From: Thiobacillus sp. | GTDB taxonomy: Bacteria > Pseudomonadota > Gammaproteobacteria > Burkholderiales > Thiobacillaceae | NCBI GenBank assembly: GCA_030679915.1 | Contig: JAUXRY010000001.1 | Coordinates: forward strand, 38,318-102,317 | Length of the DNA: 64,000 nt | Direction: 5' to 3' | Shown: piece after piece, positions 1-8,636 of the stretch | Layout: each line of letters begins with the position of its first letter | Position numbering within the stretch: the first letter of the stretch is position 1 | Program-made: the position numbers and the translations under genes | Notes under the pieces: model-generated | Seen by the model: only the letters and a program-made list of their open reading frames with translations | Told to the model about the DNA's origin: nothing | The model's database searches: none

Positions 1-492
1 TTGGTTGTGTTGGTCTGTGGGTTGGCGTTATATGCTTTTATGCTGAATGTTGATCTGGGCGATTTGAAGCGGCGCATGTCCAAGGAAGTTGAAACCCGGC
101 AAATGGCTGAGCGCTATAGGGTTGAAACCCGCAATCAACTCACCGAAAGTTTGCGTGAAATTGAGCTGTTGAAAGCGCAATTGGCCTTTAAGGAAACTGA
201 TTATCAGGCAGCGGTAAAGGCAAAACCGGCCCTGCCAGTGTTTGTCAACTTTCGTTCGTCAATGTTAGGGCAGGGACTGGTTGCGGTAATTGAGAACACC
301 AGTGACCGCTATCTGACAGTCGTACTTAGTGTACGTAACCCCACCTTGTCGACGTCCAAACGATTCAAACTCGATCTGGAACCCCAAGCCAGAACCGATT
401 TTGGGCATATGGAAGGATGGCAATTTGCTTCGGGGGATGAGCTGTCATTGTTCAGCGATGATTTTGGTGCACTAAAGCTGTCTGTACCGTAG
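1..492 (+). CDS. Membrane-anchored coiled-coil protein, possibly 5' truncated
   Basis: I do not recognise this protein. The reading frame runs from the first base of the window, so the true start may lie upstream; the TTG at base 1 is only a possible start. The visible 163 residues begin with a hydrophobic segment (about residues 1-16), consistent with an N-terminal membrane anchor. A charged, heptad-like stretch (about 20-70) looks like a coiled coil. A compact C-terminal part (about 78-163) is rich in beta-type residues. It could be a bitopic envelope protein with a small periplasmic domain. It lies 113 bases upstream of hemN on the same strand, but nothing links it to haem synthesis. Confidence 0.6.
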   Translation: MVVLVCGLALYAFMLNVDLGDLKRRMSKEVETRQMAERYRVETRNQLTESLREIELLKAQLAFKETDYQAAVKAKPALPVFVNFRSSMLGQGLVAVIENTSDRYLTVVLSVRNPTLSTSKRFKLDLEPQARTDFGHMEGWQFASGDELSLFSDDFGALKLSVP

Positions 493-605
493 GTGGCTGA
501 AGCGAGAAAGACCTTTTAGGTCAATGCTGCAACGCAGTCGTTGGACTGGATTTCATGCGCTGGATGTGATAAAAAGATAATAATATCCACTGTAAGGATG
601 TCCTC

Positions 606-1979
606 ATGACGTCAACAACAACAGCGGCGCTGCTGCAGAAATACAGCGTTCCCGGCCCGCGCTATACCTCGTATCCCACCGCGCCTTATTTCCACACTGA
701 ATTCGGCGTAACTGACTGGGCCGACGCATTAGCGGCCTCCTCCGCAGATCGCGGAATTTCGCTCTATGTCCATATCCCATTCTGCGATTCGCTTTGCTAC
801 TACTGCGGCTGCAATATGGTGGCCACGCGCGACTATCAGAAAACCCAACCCTATTTGGCGACACTCGACCAGGAGATGGCACGTACCGCACTGCGGGTTG
901 ATCCCCAGCGCGTGGTGCGCCAACTGCACTGGGGCGGCGGCACGCCGACCTATTTGAATCCCGACGATATTCGCCGTCTGATGGCGATGATGCGTGATCA
1001 CTTCACGCTGGCGCCGGATGCCGAGATCAGTTGCGAAGTTGATCCGCGCGAACTCACACGTGAGCACCTGGTGGCGCTGCGCGAATGCGGCTTCAATCGT
1101 CTGTCCTTCGGCGTGCAGGACATGGATCCGGACGTGCAGCAAGCGGTCAACCGCATCCAATCTGAATTCCTGATTCGGCAAGTGCTCGATTGGTCGCGCG
1201 AACTGGGTTTTTCCAGCATCAATCTCGATCTGATTGTCGGGCTGCCCAAGCAAACGGTCGAAAGCTTTAGCCGCACGTTGGAACGCGTGACATTTTGGGC
1301 GCCGGATCGCCTGGCGGTGTTTGGCTATGCGCACGTGCCCTGGATGAAAAAACACCAGAATCTGATCAATGAATCTGATCTGCCTGATGCGGCTACTCGT
1401 TTTGGATTACAGCAGGCAGTCAATGAGCATTTGGGCGCGGCGGGCTACATCAATATTGGTCTTGATCACTTTGCACGTCCGGAAGATGAATTGGTTCGTG
1501 CACAGCAAAACAAAACCCTGTGGCGCAATTTTCAGGGCTATACCACGCAAAAGGACAGCGACATTCTCGCTTTCGGCGCGTCCAGCATCAGCCAGACGGC
1601 CGATGTTTACATGCAGAATGAAAAGAGTCTCAAGCGCTACCAGGAAAGCATTGCCGCGACCGGGTTTGCCGTCGAGCGCGGTCTCAAACTTACCCGTGAC
1701 GACCAGATTCAGCGTGAAGCCATTACCCGCGTGATGTGTGATCTGGAACTCGATGTCGCTGCGTTCGGCAGTGAATGGGGGATTACGTTTAGCGACTATT
1801 TCGTCGATGCGTTGGCTGAACTGCGTCCGCTTGCCGATGACGGGCTGGTGCAGATCGAGGCGGAAAAAATAAGTGTTACACCTAGCGGGCGTTTGTTTCT
1901 GCGCAATATCGGCATGTGCTTTGATCGCTATCTGAAACAAGTTGCCAGTGAGAAACCGCGTTACTCTCGAACGGCTTGA
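606..1979 (+). CDS. hemN: Oxygen-independent coproporphyrinogen III oxidase
   Basis: This radical-SAM enzyme decarboxylates two propionate side chains of coproporphyrinogen III to give protoporphyrinogen IX without oxygen, in the cytoplasm. Its 457 residues match full-length HemN. The [4Fe-4S] motif CxxxCxxC is at Cys60, Cys64 and Cys67, followed by the family's extra Cys69. A GGGTPT SAM-binding motif lies near residue 115. The ATG is preceded by an AAGGATG ribosome-binding site eight to ten bases away. Its position opposite the cbb3 oxidase cluster fits a role in haem supply at low oxygen. I found no clear FNR/ANR box upstream. Confidence 0.97.
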   Translation: MTSTTTAALLQKYSVPGPRYTSYPTAPYFHTEFGVTDWADALAASSADRGISLYVHIPFCDSLCYYCGCNMVATRDYQKTQPYLATLDQEMARTALRVDPQRVVRQLHWGGGTPTYLNPDDIRRLMAMMRDHFTLAPDAEISCEVDPRELTREHLVALRECGFNRLSFGVQDMDPDVQQAVNRIQSEFLIRQVLDWSRELGFSSINLDLIVGLPKQTVESFSRTLERVTFWAPDRLAVFGYAHVPWMKKHQNLINESDLPDAATRFGLQQAVNEHLGAAGYINIGLDHFARPEDELVRAQQNKTLWRNFQGYTTQKDSDILAFGASSISQTADVYMQNEKSLKRYQESIAATGFAVERGLKLTRDDQIQREAITRVMCDLELDVAAFGSEWGITFSDYFVDALAELRPLADDGLVQIEAEKISVTPSGRLFLRNIGMCFDRYLKQVASEKPRYSRTA

Positions 1980-2065
1980 CGGATTTCAGAAGGGGTGTTC
2001 CGGGAGGATCTCGAGAGGAAATACGCTGGATTCAACAAGCCGACTCCAAGTCAGATGAGTAAGGA

Positions 2066-3322
2066 TTATGCTTGGGATGCCCAGATTTTCGGGGTCAGTT
2101 TTTTTTCCAGGTTGTTGAGGGGGGCGGGTTTGGCGATGCCATATCCTTGCATGTAATCAATCCCCAATTTGTTTAGCGTCTGCAGCGTTTCCGTGTTCTC
2201 AACAAACTCAGCAATGGTTTGTCTACCCATGACATGACCAATGTGGTTGATGGATTCAACCATGGCGAAGTTGACGGCGTCGGTATGGATATCCTTGACG
2301 AACATGCCGTCAATTTTCAGGAAATCAACCGGAAGATTCTTGAGGTAAGCGTAGGAGGAAAATCCGCTCCAAAAATCGTCCAAAGCAAAATGGCAACCAT
2401 GATTTTTCAGTCGCCGGATAAAGTTTTTTGCGTTGGCAAGATTGGCGATGGCCTCTGTTTCGGTAATCTCAAAGCAGATTTTATCGGGGGGAATCGAAAA
2501 TTCCTTGAGTTGTCGTTCAATGTGGCGCAGACAGGTTTCATCACCCAATGAATTTCCGGACAGGTTGATCGAGCCGAGTTCCAGCGCATTTAATTGATCA
2601 GGATGCTCGGCCAGCCAGCGGAAGTACTCGCTGATGACCCAGCGATCGATTCTCGCGATGAGGTTATAGCGTTCGGCGGCGGGTAAAAAAGCTCCGGGCG
2701 GGATGAGCTTGCCCGACTCGTCAATCATCCGGATCAGGATTTCGTAATGACTGTTCAGGTCGGCTATGTTTGAATTGTGCACGATAGGCTGGTAATAGAG
2801 CACCATGCGCTGCTCTTCCAGCGCTTGGGTGATGCGCGGCGTCCATTCCATTTCTCCATGCCGTGTGAGCAAGGCTAGATCTGCCTTGTCGTGCACGTAA
2901 ATGCGGCCGCGCCCCGCTTCCTTGGCCATATGGCAGGCGGCGTCTACCCGGCTGATCACATCGATCACCGAGTTGCTTAGGTGGTTGATGCCGATCATTC
3001 CGATGCTGACACCGATTCCAAATGTTTTCTCCTCCCATGAAAACCGGAACTGGTTTGTCATGTCCTGAACTTTGTTGGCTACCAGGAGTGCCTGTTGATT
3101 GGGGCAGTTTTCCAGCAGCAGTCCAAATTCGTCTCCCCCGATACGGGCCAGGGTGTCGCCATGGCGCACCAGTTCGGAGAGCTTTGTTGTGTATTGCTTG
3201 AGCAATTCGTCACCCGCAATATGCCCGCAGGTGTCATTGATGATCTTGAATTGATCGAGGTCTATGTAGAGCAGGCTATGTTCCTTGCCGGCCACTTCAG
3301 CATCCCGAATGGCTTGCTTCAC
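2066..3322 (-). pseudogene. GGDEF-EAL portion of a c-di-GMP enzyme split by a stop codon
   Basis: This is the 3' part of a GAF-PAS-GGDEF-EAL gene whose 5' part lies at 3560-4372 in the same frame. The frame stays open back to a single TAA at 3560-3562. The region between (3323-3559) encodes the rest of the PAS domain and the GGDEF entry motif (DVLTGLFNRR). The first usable start after the stop is GTG at 3322, inside the GGDEF domain, so a restart would lose that entry helix. The GGDEF motif is intact. The EAL signature reads EIL but keeps the catalytic Glu. Downstream ETE, DDF and Lys/Glu metal and catalytic positions are present. If read as one protein it would be a bifunctional or composite cyclase/phosphodiesterase. 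As it stands it is probably inactive or reduced to the EAL domain. Confidence 0.8.
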
Positions 3323-3559
3323 CTTGATCTCGAAATCGCGGCGGTTGAACAGACCGGTTAATACGTCATGCGTGGCCTGATGGGAAAGTTGCTGGGTCAG
3401 CTCATGGGCTTGGCTGATGTAGTGGAAGACGAAGACGAAGACGATACCGGATGTGTGTCCGTCATGGTCCCGAATAGGGGCTGCGCTGGGTTCGACAAAT
3501 AGATTCTTTCCATCTTGTCTGGCAAAGATGAGCGTGCTGTATTGACTGGGTAAACGTCC

Positions 3560-4372
3560 TTAGCAAAGACAATACTCCACCAGGCCGGTTGCCGGTTGAC
3601 GGCTTTCTTCGATCAACAGCGTGCCGAGATCGGAGAGGCGTTTCTGCTTGGCTGCGATTAACGTGGTGTCGAACAGACTTTCGGCAACCGGGTTCAGGTA
3701 GTCGATTCGACCTTCGGTATCGGTCGTAATAACGGCGTCACCAATCGAGGAGAGGGTGACCTGGGCTTTCTCTTTATCAGAGAAGAGTTTCTGATTGGCT
3801 TGCTCGAGTTGTTCAATCAGATTGTTGTTGTCGATTGCTGTCGCAATCTGGCTGGCCAGCAGCGTCAGCAGGTCGAGATCATGCTTGTCGAAATCGCCAC
3901 CGCCAATTTTGTTGATGCCGGCAATACCGCCTAGAAAATTATTGCGGCCGATCAGCGGGACAAGAATGACGTTGCCGACTTCCTTTTCCCATTGGTTGCG
4001 TTCTTTCTCGCTGAGTTCCTTCAGAACGCCTTGCCACCACGGGCGGCGATGCTTCCATACCCAGCCGCAGATGCCCAGGTTGATATCCAGGCTTTCGCCC
4101 ACGATTTCGTCTGCGTTGACGCCAGAACCGGCGCGATAGGTGTATTGGGTGCTGTCTTCATCCATTACGGGAATCAGAACCGTTTCAGCCTGAATCAGTC
4201 CTTGGGAAAACGTGGCCACCAATTGAAAAATGCTTTCGAGGTCGAGCCGTTCGCGGACTGCAGTGACGACTTCCTTGAATAGAGCAATCTGCTGATTGCG
4301 CAGATAAAGCTCGTATTCAATGTTTTTATGTCGGGTTGGGGAAACCGGGTCTGGGAGCGAGATAGGCGGCAC
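3560..4372 (-). pseudogene. GAF-PAS sensor portion of the split c-di-GMP enzyme
   Basis: This 270-residue piece starts at a GTG (4370-4372) and ends at an in-frame TAA inside a PAS domain. Residues about 25-180 form a GAF domain (FQLVATFSQGL onward, with LGICGWVWKHR in the middle). A helical linker follows (about 180-200). A PAS domain starts near residue 205 (IGDAVITTDTEGRIDYLN). The codons after the TAA continue the same PAS fold and run into a GGDEF domain, which shows this is one gene broken by a nonsense codon rather than two genes. A true substitution, a sequencing error or an unusual readthrough are all possible. The start is uncertain; no strong ribosome-binding site is visible. Confidence 0.8.
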
Positions 4373-4451
4373 GGCTTCAAGCGATCTATTGGGTCAACGT
4401 TGTAACGTCCATGGAAGGACAGAACTTGAGGTGTAGGCCTGTGTTGCAGGC

Positions 4452-4751
4452 TTAGCTGCAGCCACTGCCATCATCGCGCTTGGGGCAGCCTTCAGGCCGT
4501 TTAGGCGGAGGGAGTGGGCAGCGATTGATCTCATCCGCGCTACGCTGGAAATAACAGGTCATGGCACTGGATGCGATGCCCAGCAGCCAAAATACGAAGA
4601 AGCCGATGGTGTAGGCGGCGATTCGTTGTTCGATCAGCGGTTCGCCGCGATAGAGGATTTCCAGCGGGTCGAACAGGGTGGTGAAAAGGATGTCGGCCAC
4701 CCCTGCAACGAGGAAGGATGGCCAGAGTATGGGGATCAGGCGCTTCAGCAT
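4452..4751 (-). CDS. Small two-helix membrane protein at the end of the cbb3 operon
   Basis: This 99-residue protein is not one I can name. It has two hydrophobic segments (about residues 8-28 and 45-67) and a polar tail rich in Pro, Lys and Cys (C66, C78, C89, C98). It is the last gene of the ccoNOQP-ccoG-ccoH run, 25 bases after the DUF3149-like gene. This suggests a role near the oxidase or its assembly, but there is no direct evidence. A short inverted repeat (GCCTG...CAGGC, about 4438-4450) sits just past the stop codon. Confidence 0.7.
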   Translation of the reverse strand: MLKRLIPILWPSFLVAGVADILFTTLFDPLEILYRGEPLIEQRIAAYTIGFFVFWLLGIASSAMTCYFQRSADEINRCPLPPPKRPEGCPKRDDGSGCS

Positions 4752-4776
4752 GGCGTGTTCCTCGTGGCGATAGCAA

Positions 4777-4911
4777 TCATTCCTTGGGGTCGTTCATCTT
4801 GCGCTTGATCCAGGCCGACATGAAAAAACCGATCCAGATGATGAAGAGGATGGTGAACAGGCTTAACAGACCAATCGGTTGGGTAAACAGCATATCGAGT
4901 ACGACGTCCAT
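4777..4911 (-). CDS. DUF3149-like 44-residue membrane peptide
   Basis: A 44-codon frame starts at ATG 4909-4911 and ends at TGA 4777-4779. It encodes a short N-terminus, one strongly hydrophobic helix (about residues 13-32) and a basic end (WIKRKMNDPKE). Size and pattern (FTQPIGLLSLFTILFI then a positively charged tail) resemble the DUF3149 family of tiny inner-membrane proteins. It starts one base from the ccoH stop codon, so it is almost certainly cotranslated with the oxidase assembly genes. The family assignment is from memory of the pattern, not a search. Confidence 0.75.
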   Translation of the reverse strand: MDVVLDMLFTQPIGLLSLFTILFIIWIGFFMSAWIKRKMNDPKE

Positions 4912-4912
4912 T

Positions 4913-5446
4913 TCAGTCTCCCTGAGTTTGAACAGTGGATACAGTGCCTGCCGTCAGTGTGACAGGCGCGGCGAGCGGCGTGTGCAGCACGCCGGATAAG
5001 CGCCAGGTGGACGCGGGTTCGGCCAGCTCGGCGTGCCATTTTCCGGCGCTCATGGCGGGCATCGACGTACGGTAATGCCCGCTGCCGGCATGGTTGAGCA
5101 CCAGCGTTTGATCCATGCCCTGACGGGTTGGGTGGGCCAGCGTGAGGCTGAGCTGATCCGGAAAAGCTTGCAGGCGCCCTGTCAGGGTGATCCCCAATGC
5201 GCCCGCTTCATGCGCCAGCGTGGCAGTCAAATCCAAGGCGCGCGCAGCGTCGTCGCGTGCCAGTGTCTGGTTAATGGCCAGCCCTGCCTTGTAGTAATCA
5301 CCCACCACCAGCCCGTCGGCACTTTGATAGGCGATCCAGACCGTGGCCAGCCCGGCGATGACGGCGGTGGCGGGCAGGCTGATCAGGAACCACGGCCAGG
5401 GTTCGCGATACCAGGGCTTGCTTGTTGGGGCGCTAAGCGAATTCAT
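4913..5446 (-). CDS. ccoH: FixH/CcoH cbb3 oxidase assembly protein
   Basis: CcoH is a bitopic inner-membrane protein needed for assembly or stability of cbb3 oxidase. This 177-residue protein has a Pro/Trp-rich start (about residues 10-18), one transmembrane helix (about 20-42) and a periplasmic domain. It carries the family signature near residues 48-58 (GLVVGDYYKAGLAIN). The ATG lies 21 bases after the ccoG frame ends, and the stop is adjacent to the DUF3149-like start. Confidence 0.92.
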   Translation of the reverse strand: MNSLSAPTSKPWYREPWPWFLISLPATAVIAGLATVWIAYQSADGLVVGDYYKAGLAINQTLARDDAARALDLTATLAHEAGALGITLTGRLQAFPDQLSLTLAHPTRQGMDQTLVLNHAGSGHYRTSMPAMSAGKWHAELAEPASTWRLSGVLHTPLAAPVTLTAGTVSTVQTQGD

Positions 5447-5466
5447 GATGATGTGTCCAATTCAGT

Positions 5467-6882
5467 CTAGCGGTTGAAGAACTTGGTTTTAACATCGTCC
5501 GTGATGCGTGGATCGTCGATCGACTTCACGATGAAGTGCACCTCGATCGAACGGCCTTTCAGCTCGACCGGGTCGGCGATCAGGCTGACGGGAATGTCGA
5601 TGGTCTGCAGGGGCGCTGCGGTAATTTTCTGGGTGGGAACCACCACCTGCAAGCCGGGGATGCCCTGCGCCTGAATCGTGTAGTGGTGAGACTGCGCATC
5701 CTTGTTGATGAGTTGCAGCCGGTAGACATTTTCGATCATGCCATCGTCGGTTTCCTTCGACATCGACGCGCGGTCGCGCACCACATCGACGCGCAGTGGC
5801 ACACGGGTCGCCAGGCTATAGACGAACGCGCTGCTGATCACCAGCATCAGCACGCTGTAGATGATGGTGCGGGGGCGAATGATTTTCTTGAGAATGCTGC
5901 TGTCCGGGTAGCGACCTTTGACGACGTTTTCGGTAGTGTAGCGAATCAGTCCACGCGGATAACCCATCTTGTCCATGATCTGGTCGCAGCCGTCGATGCA
6001 CGCGGCGCAGCCGATGCACTCGTATTGCAGGCCGTTGCGGATGTCGATGCCGGTGGGGCAGACTTGCACGCAGACATTGCAGTCGACGCAGGTGCCGAGT
6101 CCCGCGGCAGCGTAGTCGGTTTTCTTGCTGCGGGAACCGCGCGGTTCACCGCGCGAACTGTCATAGGTCACGGTCAGCGTATCGGTGTCGAACATCACGC
6201 TCTGGAAGCGTGCATAGGGGCACATGTACTTGCACACTTGCTCGCGCATGAAGCCGGCATTGCCCCAGGTGGCGAAGCCGTAGAACAGGATCCAGAAACC
6301 TTCCCATGGGCCGACGTTGGCGTGGACGATTTCAGCAGACAGGGTCTGGATCGGCGTGAAATAGCCGACGAAGGTGAAGCCGGTCCATAGCGCCAGTGCA
6401 AACCACACGGCATGTTTCAGTCCACGCTTTTTTAGTTTGTTGGTGTTCCACGGCGACTTGTCGAGTTTCTTGCGTGCAAGGTGGTCGCCTTCCAGCCATT
6501 CTTCCACCCACATGAAGACTTCGGTGTACACGGTTTGCGGGCAGGCATAGCCGCACCACAGCCGCCCGGCCACCGCCGTGAACAGAAACAACGCCAGCGC
6601 CGACAGGACCAGCAGACCGGTGAGATAAATGAAATCCTGCGGCCAGAACACCAGGCCAAAGATGTAGAACTTGCGTGCGGCCAGATCAAACAATATGGCC
6701 TGTCGGTTATCCCACTGCAGCCAGGGCAGGCCGTAATAAAGCGCCTGGGTCAACAGCACCAGCGCGATGCGCCAGTTCGCAAATACCCCATGCACCGCAC
6801 GCGGCTGGATCTTCTGCTGGATCGCATAGAGCTGCTGCTCGATCGGTGCGTCTGCGGAGGGGGACGGTTTTTCCTGGGCCAA
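5467..6882 (-). CDS. ccoG: cbb3 oxidase accessory ferredoxin CcoG (RdxA/FixG)
   Basis: CcoG is a membrane ferredoxin that reduces Cu(II) for the copper centre of cbb3 oxidase. The 471 residues contain several transmembrane helices and a conserved CGYACPQTVYTE segment (about residue 110). Two [4Fe-4S] cluster motifs of the CxxCxxCxxxC type follow (CVDCNVCVQVCP and CIGCAACIDGC, about 260-305). A C-terminal periplasmic immunoglobulin-like domain completes the family layout. The start is a TTG (6880-6882) with GGAAAA upstream; no ATG lies between it and the ccoP stop. A strong hairpin sits in that gap. Confidence 0.96.
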   Translation of the reverse strand: MAQEKPSPSADAPIEQQLYAIQQKIQPRAVHGVFANWRIALVLLTQALYYGLPWLQWDNRQAILFDLAARKFYIFGLVFWPQDFIYLTGLLVLSALALFLFTAVAGRLWCGYACPQTVYTEVFMWVEEWLEGDHLARKKLDKSPWNTNKLKKRGLKHAVWFALALWTGFTFVGYFTPIQTLSAEIVHANVGPWEGFWILFYGFATWGNAGFMREQVCKYMCPYARFQSVMFDTDTLTVTYDSSRGEPRGSRSKKTDYAAAGLGTCVDCNVCVQVCPTGIDIRNGLQYECIGCAACIDGCDQIMDKMGYPRGLIRYTTENVVKGRYPDSSILKKIIRPRTIIYSVLMLVISSAFVYSLATRVPLRVDVVRDRASMSKETDDGMIENVYRLQLINKDAQSHHYTIQAQGIPGLQVVVPTQKITAAPLQTIDIPVSLIADPVELKGRSIEVHFIVKSIDDPRITDDVKTKFFNR

Positions 6883-6899
6883 GGTGTTTTCCGTTGGTG

Positions 6900-6923
6900 G
6901 GCTCGCCGGTGAACCGGCGAGCC
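6900..6923 (-). repeat. Intercistronic hairpin between ccoP and ccoG
   Basis: A perfect 10-base inverted repeat (GGCTCGCCGG / CCGGCGAGCC) around a 4-base loop lies seven bases after the ccoP stop codon and 18 bases before the ccoG TTG start. It is very G+C-rich and has no following T tract on the minus strand, so it is not a classical intrinsic terminator. It could stabilise the 3' end of a ccoNOQP transcript or mark a processing site. Confidence 0.75.
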
Positions 6924-6929
6924 GAGGGT

Positions 6930-7850
6930 TTATTGTTTTTTCGACAGCCCGTACACATAGGCCGCCAGCAGGTGCAGCTTGGCTTCCTGGTTGGACGTGG
7001 TGCCGAGCGTTTGCGTCATCGGCGGCATGGCACCGCTGCGGCCCTTGCTGATGGTCTCGATGATCGCGGCTTCAGAGCCGCCATACAGCCACACCTTGTC
7101 GGTGAGATTGGCCGCGCCCAGTGCGTGCATGCCGGTGCCGTCCGGCATGTGACAGGCGGCACAGTTCTCGGCGAACTTGGCCTGGCCAGCGCCGACCAAC
7201 GCGACATCGTGCTTGCGGCCCGACAGCGACAACACATAGTTCGCCACTGCCTTGGTGCCCTCTTCGCCCAGCGCTGCGCCCATTGGCGGCATCATGCCGT
7301 TGCGGCCGTTGGTGATCGTGGCCACGATGGTTTCAGGCTCGCCGCCGTAGAGCCAGTCGCCATCGGTCAGGTTGGGGAAGCCCTTGGAGCCTTCCGCGTT
7401 CGAGCCGTGACACTGCGAGCAATAGGTCAGGAACAGGTTCTTGCCGATGGCGCGCGCATTGGGGTCGGCGGCGACCGTGGCGATGTCCTGCTGCATGAAC
7501 CCGGCATACACCGGTTGGAACTTGGCTTCGGCCGCTTTGACTTCGGCTTCGTATTCGCCAAGCGAGGTCCAGCCCAGCACGCCGGCGTAGTTGCCCAGCC
7601 CCGGCCACAACACCAGATAGACCAGCGCGAAAACCATGGTGCCGTAGAACAGGCCCAGCCACCAGCGCGGCAACGGGTTGTTCAGATCCTGCAGATCCCC
7701 GTCCCATGTGTGTTTCATCAGCTCGGGCTTCTCGCCGGGGGCGAGCTTGCGGGTGGTTTGCTTCTTGAGAAACACCCAGGTGCCGATGATGCTCAGCAGG
7801 GTGAGTACGCTGATATAAATGGGCCAGAAGCCACTGGTGAAATCACTCAT
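6930..7850 (-). CDS. ccoP: cbb3 cytochrome oxidase subunit III (dihaem cytochrome c)
   Basis: CcoP carries two c-type haems and passes electrons from soluble cytochromes to CcoO and CcoN. The chosen ATG at 7848-7850 has a GGGAGAA ribosome-binding site; the frame is open for 46 codons further, but those overlap ccoQ. The 306 residues begin with an N-terminal transmembrane helix, then the family motif around WDGDLQDLNNPLPRWW, then a second helix. Two CxxCH motifs (CSQCH and CAACH) lie in the periplasmic part, each followed by a MPPM axial-ligand region. The start overlaps the ccoQ stop by eight bases. Confidence 0.97.
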   Translation of the reverse strand: MSDFTSGFWPIYISVLTLLSIIGTWVFLKKQTTRKLAPGEKPELMKHTWDGDLQDLNNPLPRWWLGLFYGTMVFALVYLVLWPGLGNYAGVLGWTSLGEYEAEVKAAEAKFQPVYAGFMQQDIATVAADPNARAIGKNLFLTYCSQCHGSNAEGSKGFPNLTDGDWLYGGEPETIVATITNGRNGMMPPMGAALGEEGTKAVANYVLSLSGRKHDVALVGAGQAKFAENCAACHMPDGTGMHALGAANLTDKVWLYGGSEAAIIETISKGRSGAMPPMTQTLGTTSNQEAKLHLLAAYVYGLSKKQ

Positions 7851-8013
7851 TTTTTTCTCCCTTGCTGATGGGCGCGTTGTCTTCCTCGAAAGGCAAACGG
7901 CCGGCGTCTTCAAATGCCTGTTTGTTGCCACGGCTGTAAGCCCACCAGACGATGCCGATGAACACCACGATGAAGATGGCTGTGACAATGCCGCTGATTA
8001 ATCCGCTATCCAT
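7843..8013 (-). CDS. ccoQ: cbb3 oxidase small subunit CcoQ (FixQ)
   Basis: A 56-codon frame lies between ccoO and ccoP, from ATG 8011-8013 to TGA 7843-7845. It encodes one transmembrane helix (about residues 7-24), then WWAYSRGNKQAFEDAGRLPF, which is typical of FixQ/CcoQ. This subunit stabilises the assembled oxidase. The gene starts six bases past the ccoO stop codon and overlaps ccoP by eight bases. Confidence 0.95.
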   Translation of the reverse strand: MDSGLISGIVTAIFIVVFIGIVWWAYSRGNKQAFEDAGRLPFEEDNAPISKGEKNE

Positions 8014-8019
8014 GGCGAC

Positions 8020-8625
8020 TCAATTCTTCGGGGCATGCGTGCCCAACACTTGCAGGTAGGCGATGAGCGCGTCCAGCTCGGTCTTGCCTTTCAGCGCGGC
8101 GGGCGCATCGCTGATTTCCTGCTCGGTATAACCGTGGCCGACAACATTCAGCATGCGCATTTTCTTCTGGATGGCGCGGTCATTCAGCGGACGGTCGAGC
8201 CAGGGGTAGGCCGGCATGTTCGATTCCGGCACCACATCGCGCGGATTCATCAGGTGCGCCACGTGCCAGGCATCGGAATAGCGACCCCCCACGCGATGCA
8301 GGTCGGGACCGGTGCGCTTGGAGCCCCACAGGAAGGGGCGGTCGTAGACGAATTCACCCGCCACTGAATAGTGGCCGTAGCGTTCGGTCTCGGCACGGAA
8401 CGGACGGATCATCTGCGAATGGCAGCCGACGCAGCCTTCACGAATGTAAATATCTCGTCCCGACAATTGCAGTGCCGCGTAAGGCTTCAGCCCCGCCACC
8501 GCGGTGGTGGTGGAGGTCTGGAAGAACAGCGGCACGATCTGAACCAGACCACCGACGCTGACGATGAGGATGGTCAGCACAATCAGCAGACCGAGGTTTT
8601 TTTCTATGCTTTCATGCGAAATCAT
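8020..8625 (-). CDS. ccoO: cbb3 oxidase subunit II (monohaem cytochrome c)
   Basis: CcoO is the membrane-anchored monohaem cytochrome c of the cbb3 oxidase. Its 201 residues include one N-terminal helix (about 12-35) and a haem-binding GCVGCHSQM (about residues 64-72). The family's conserved region [14 protein letters not shown] follows. The Met axial ligand is likely in the [11 protein letters not shown] segment. It is located 11 bases downstream of ccoN. Confidence 0.97.
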   Translation of the reverse strand: MISHESIEKNLGLLIVLTILIVSVGGLVQIVPLFFQTSTTTAVAGLKPYAALQLSGRDIYIREGCVGCHSQMIRPFRAETERYGHYSVAGEFVYDRPFLWGSKRTGPDLHRVGGRYSDAWHVAHLMNPRDVVPESNMPAYPWLDRPLNDRAIQKKMRMLNVVGHGYTEQEISDAPAALKGKTELDALIAYLQVLGTHAPKN

Positions 8626-8636
8626 GGTCGGTCTCC

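Noticed and set aside
6675..7868. 397-codon plus-strand frame over ccoG and ccoP
   Set aside because: Antisense shadow of two genes with clear haem and iron-sulfur motifs.
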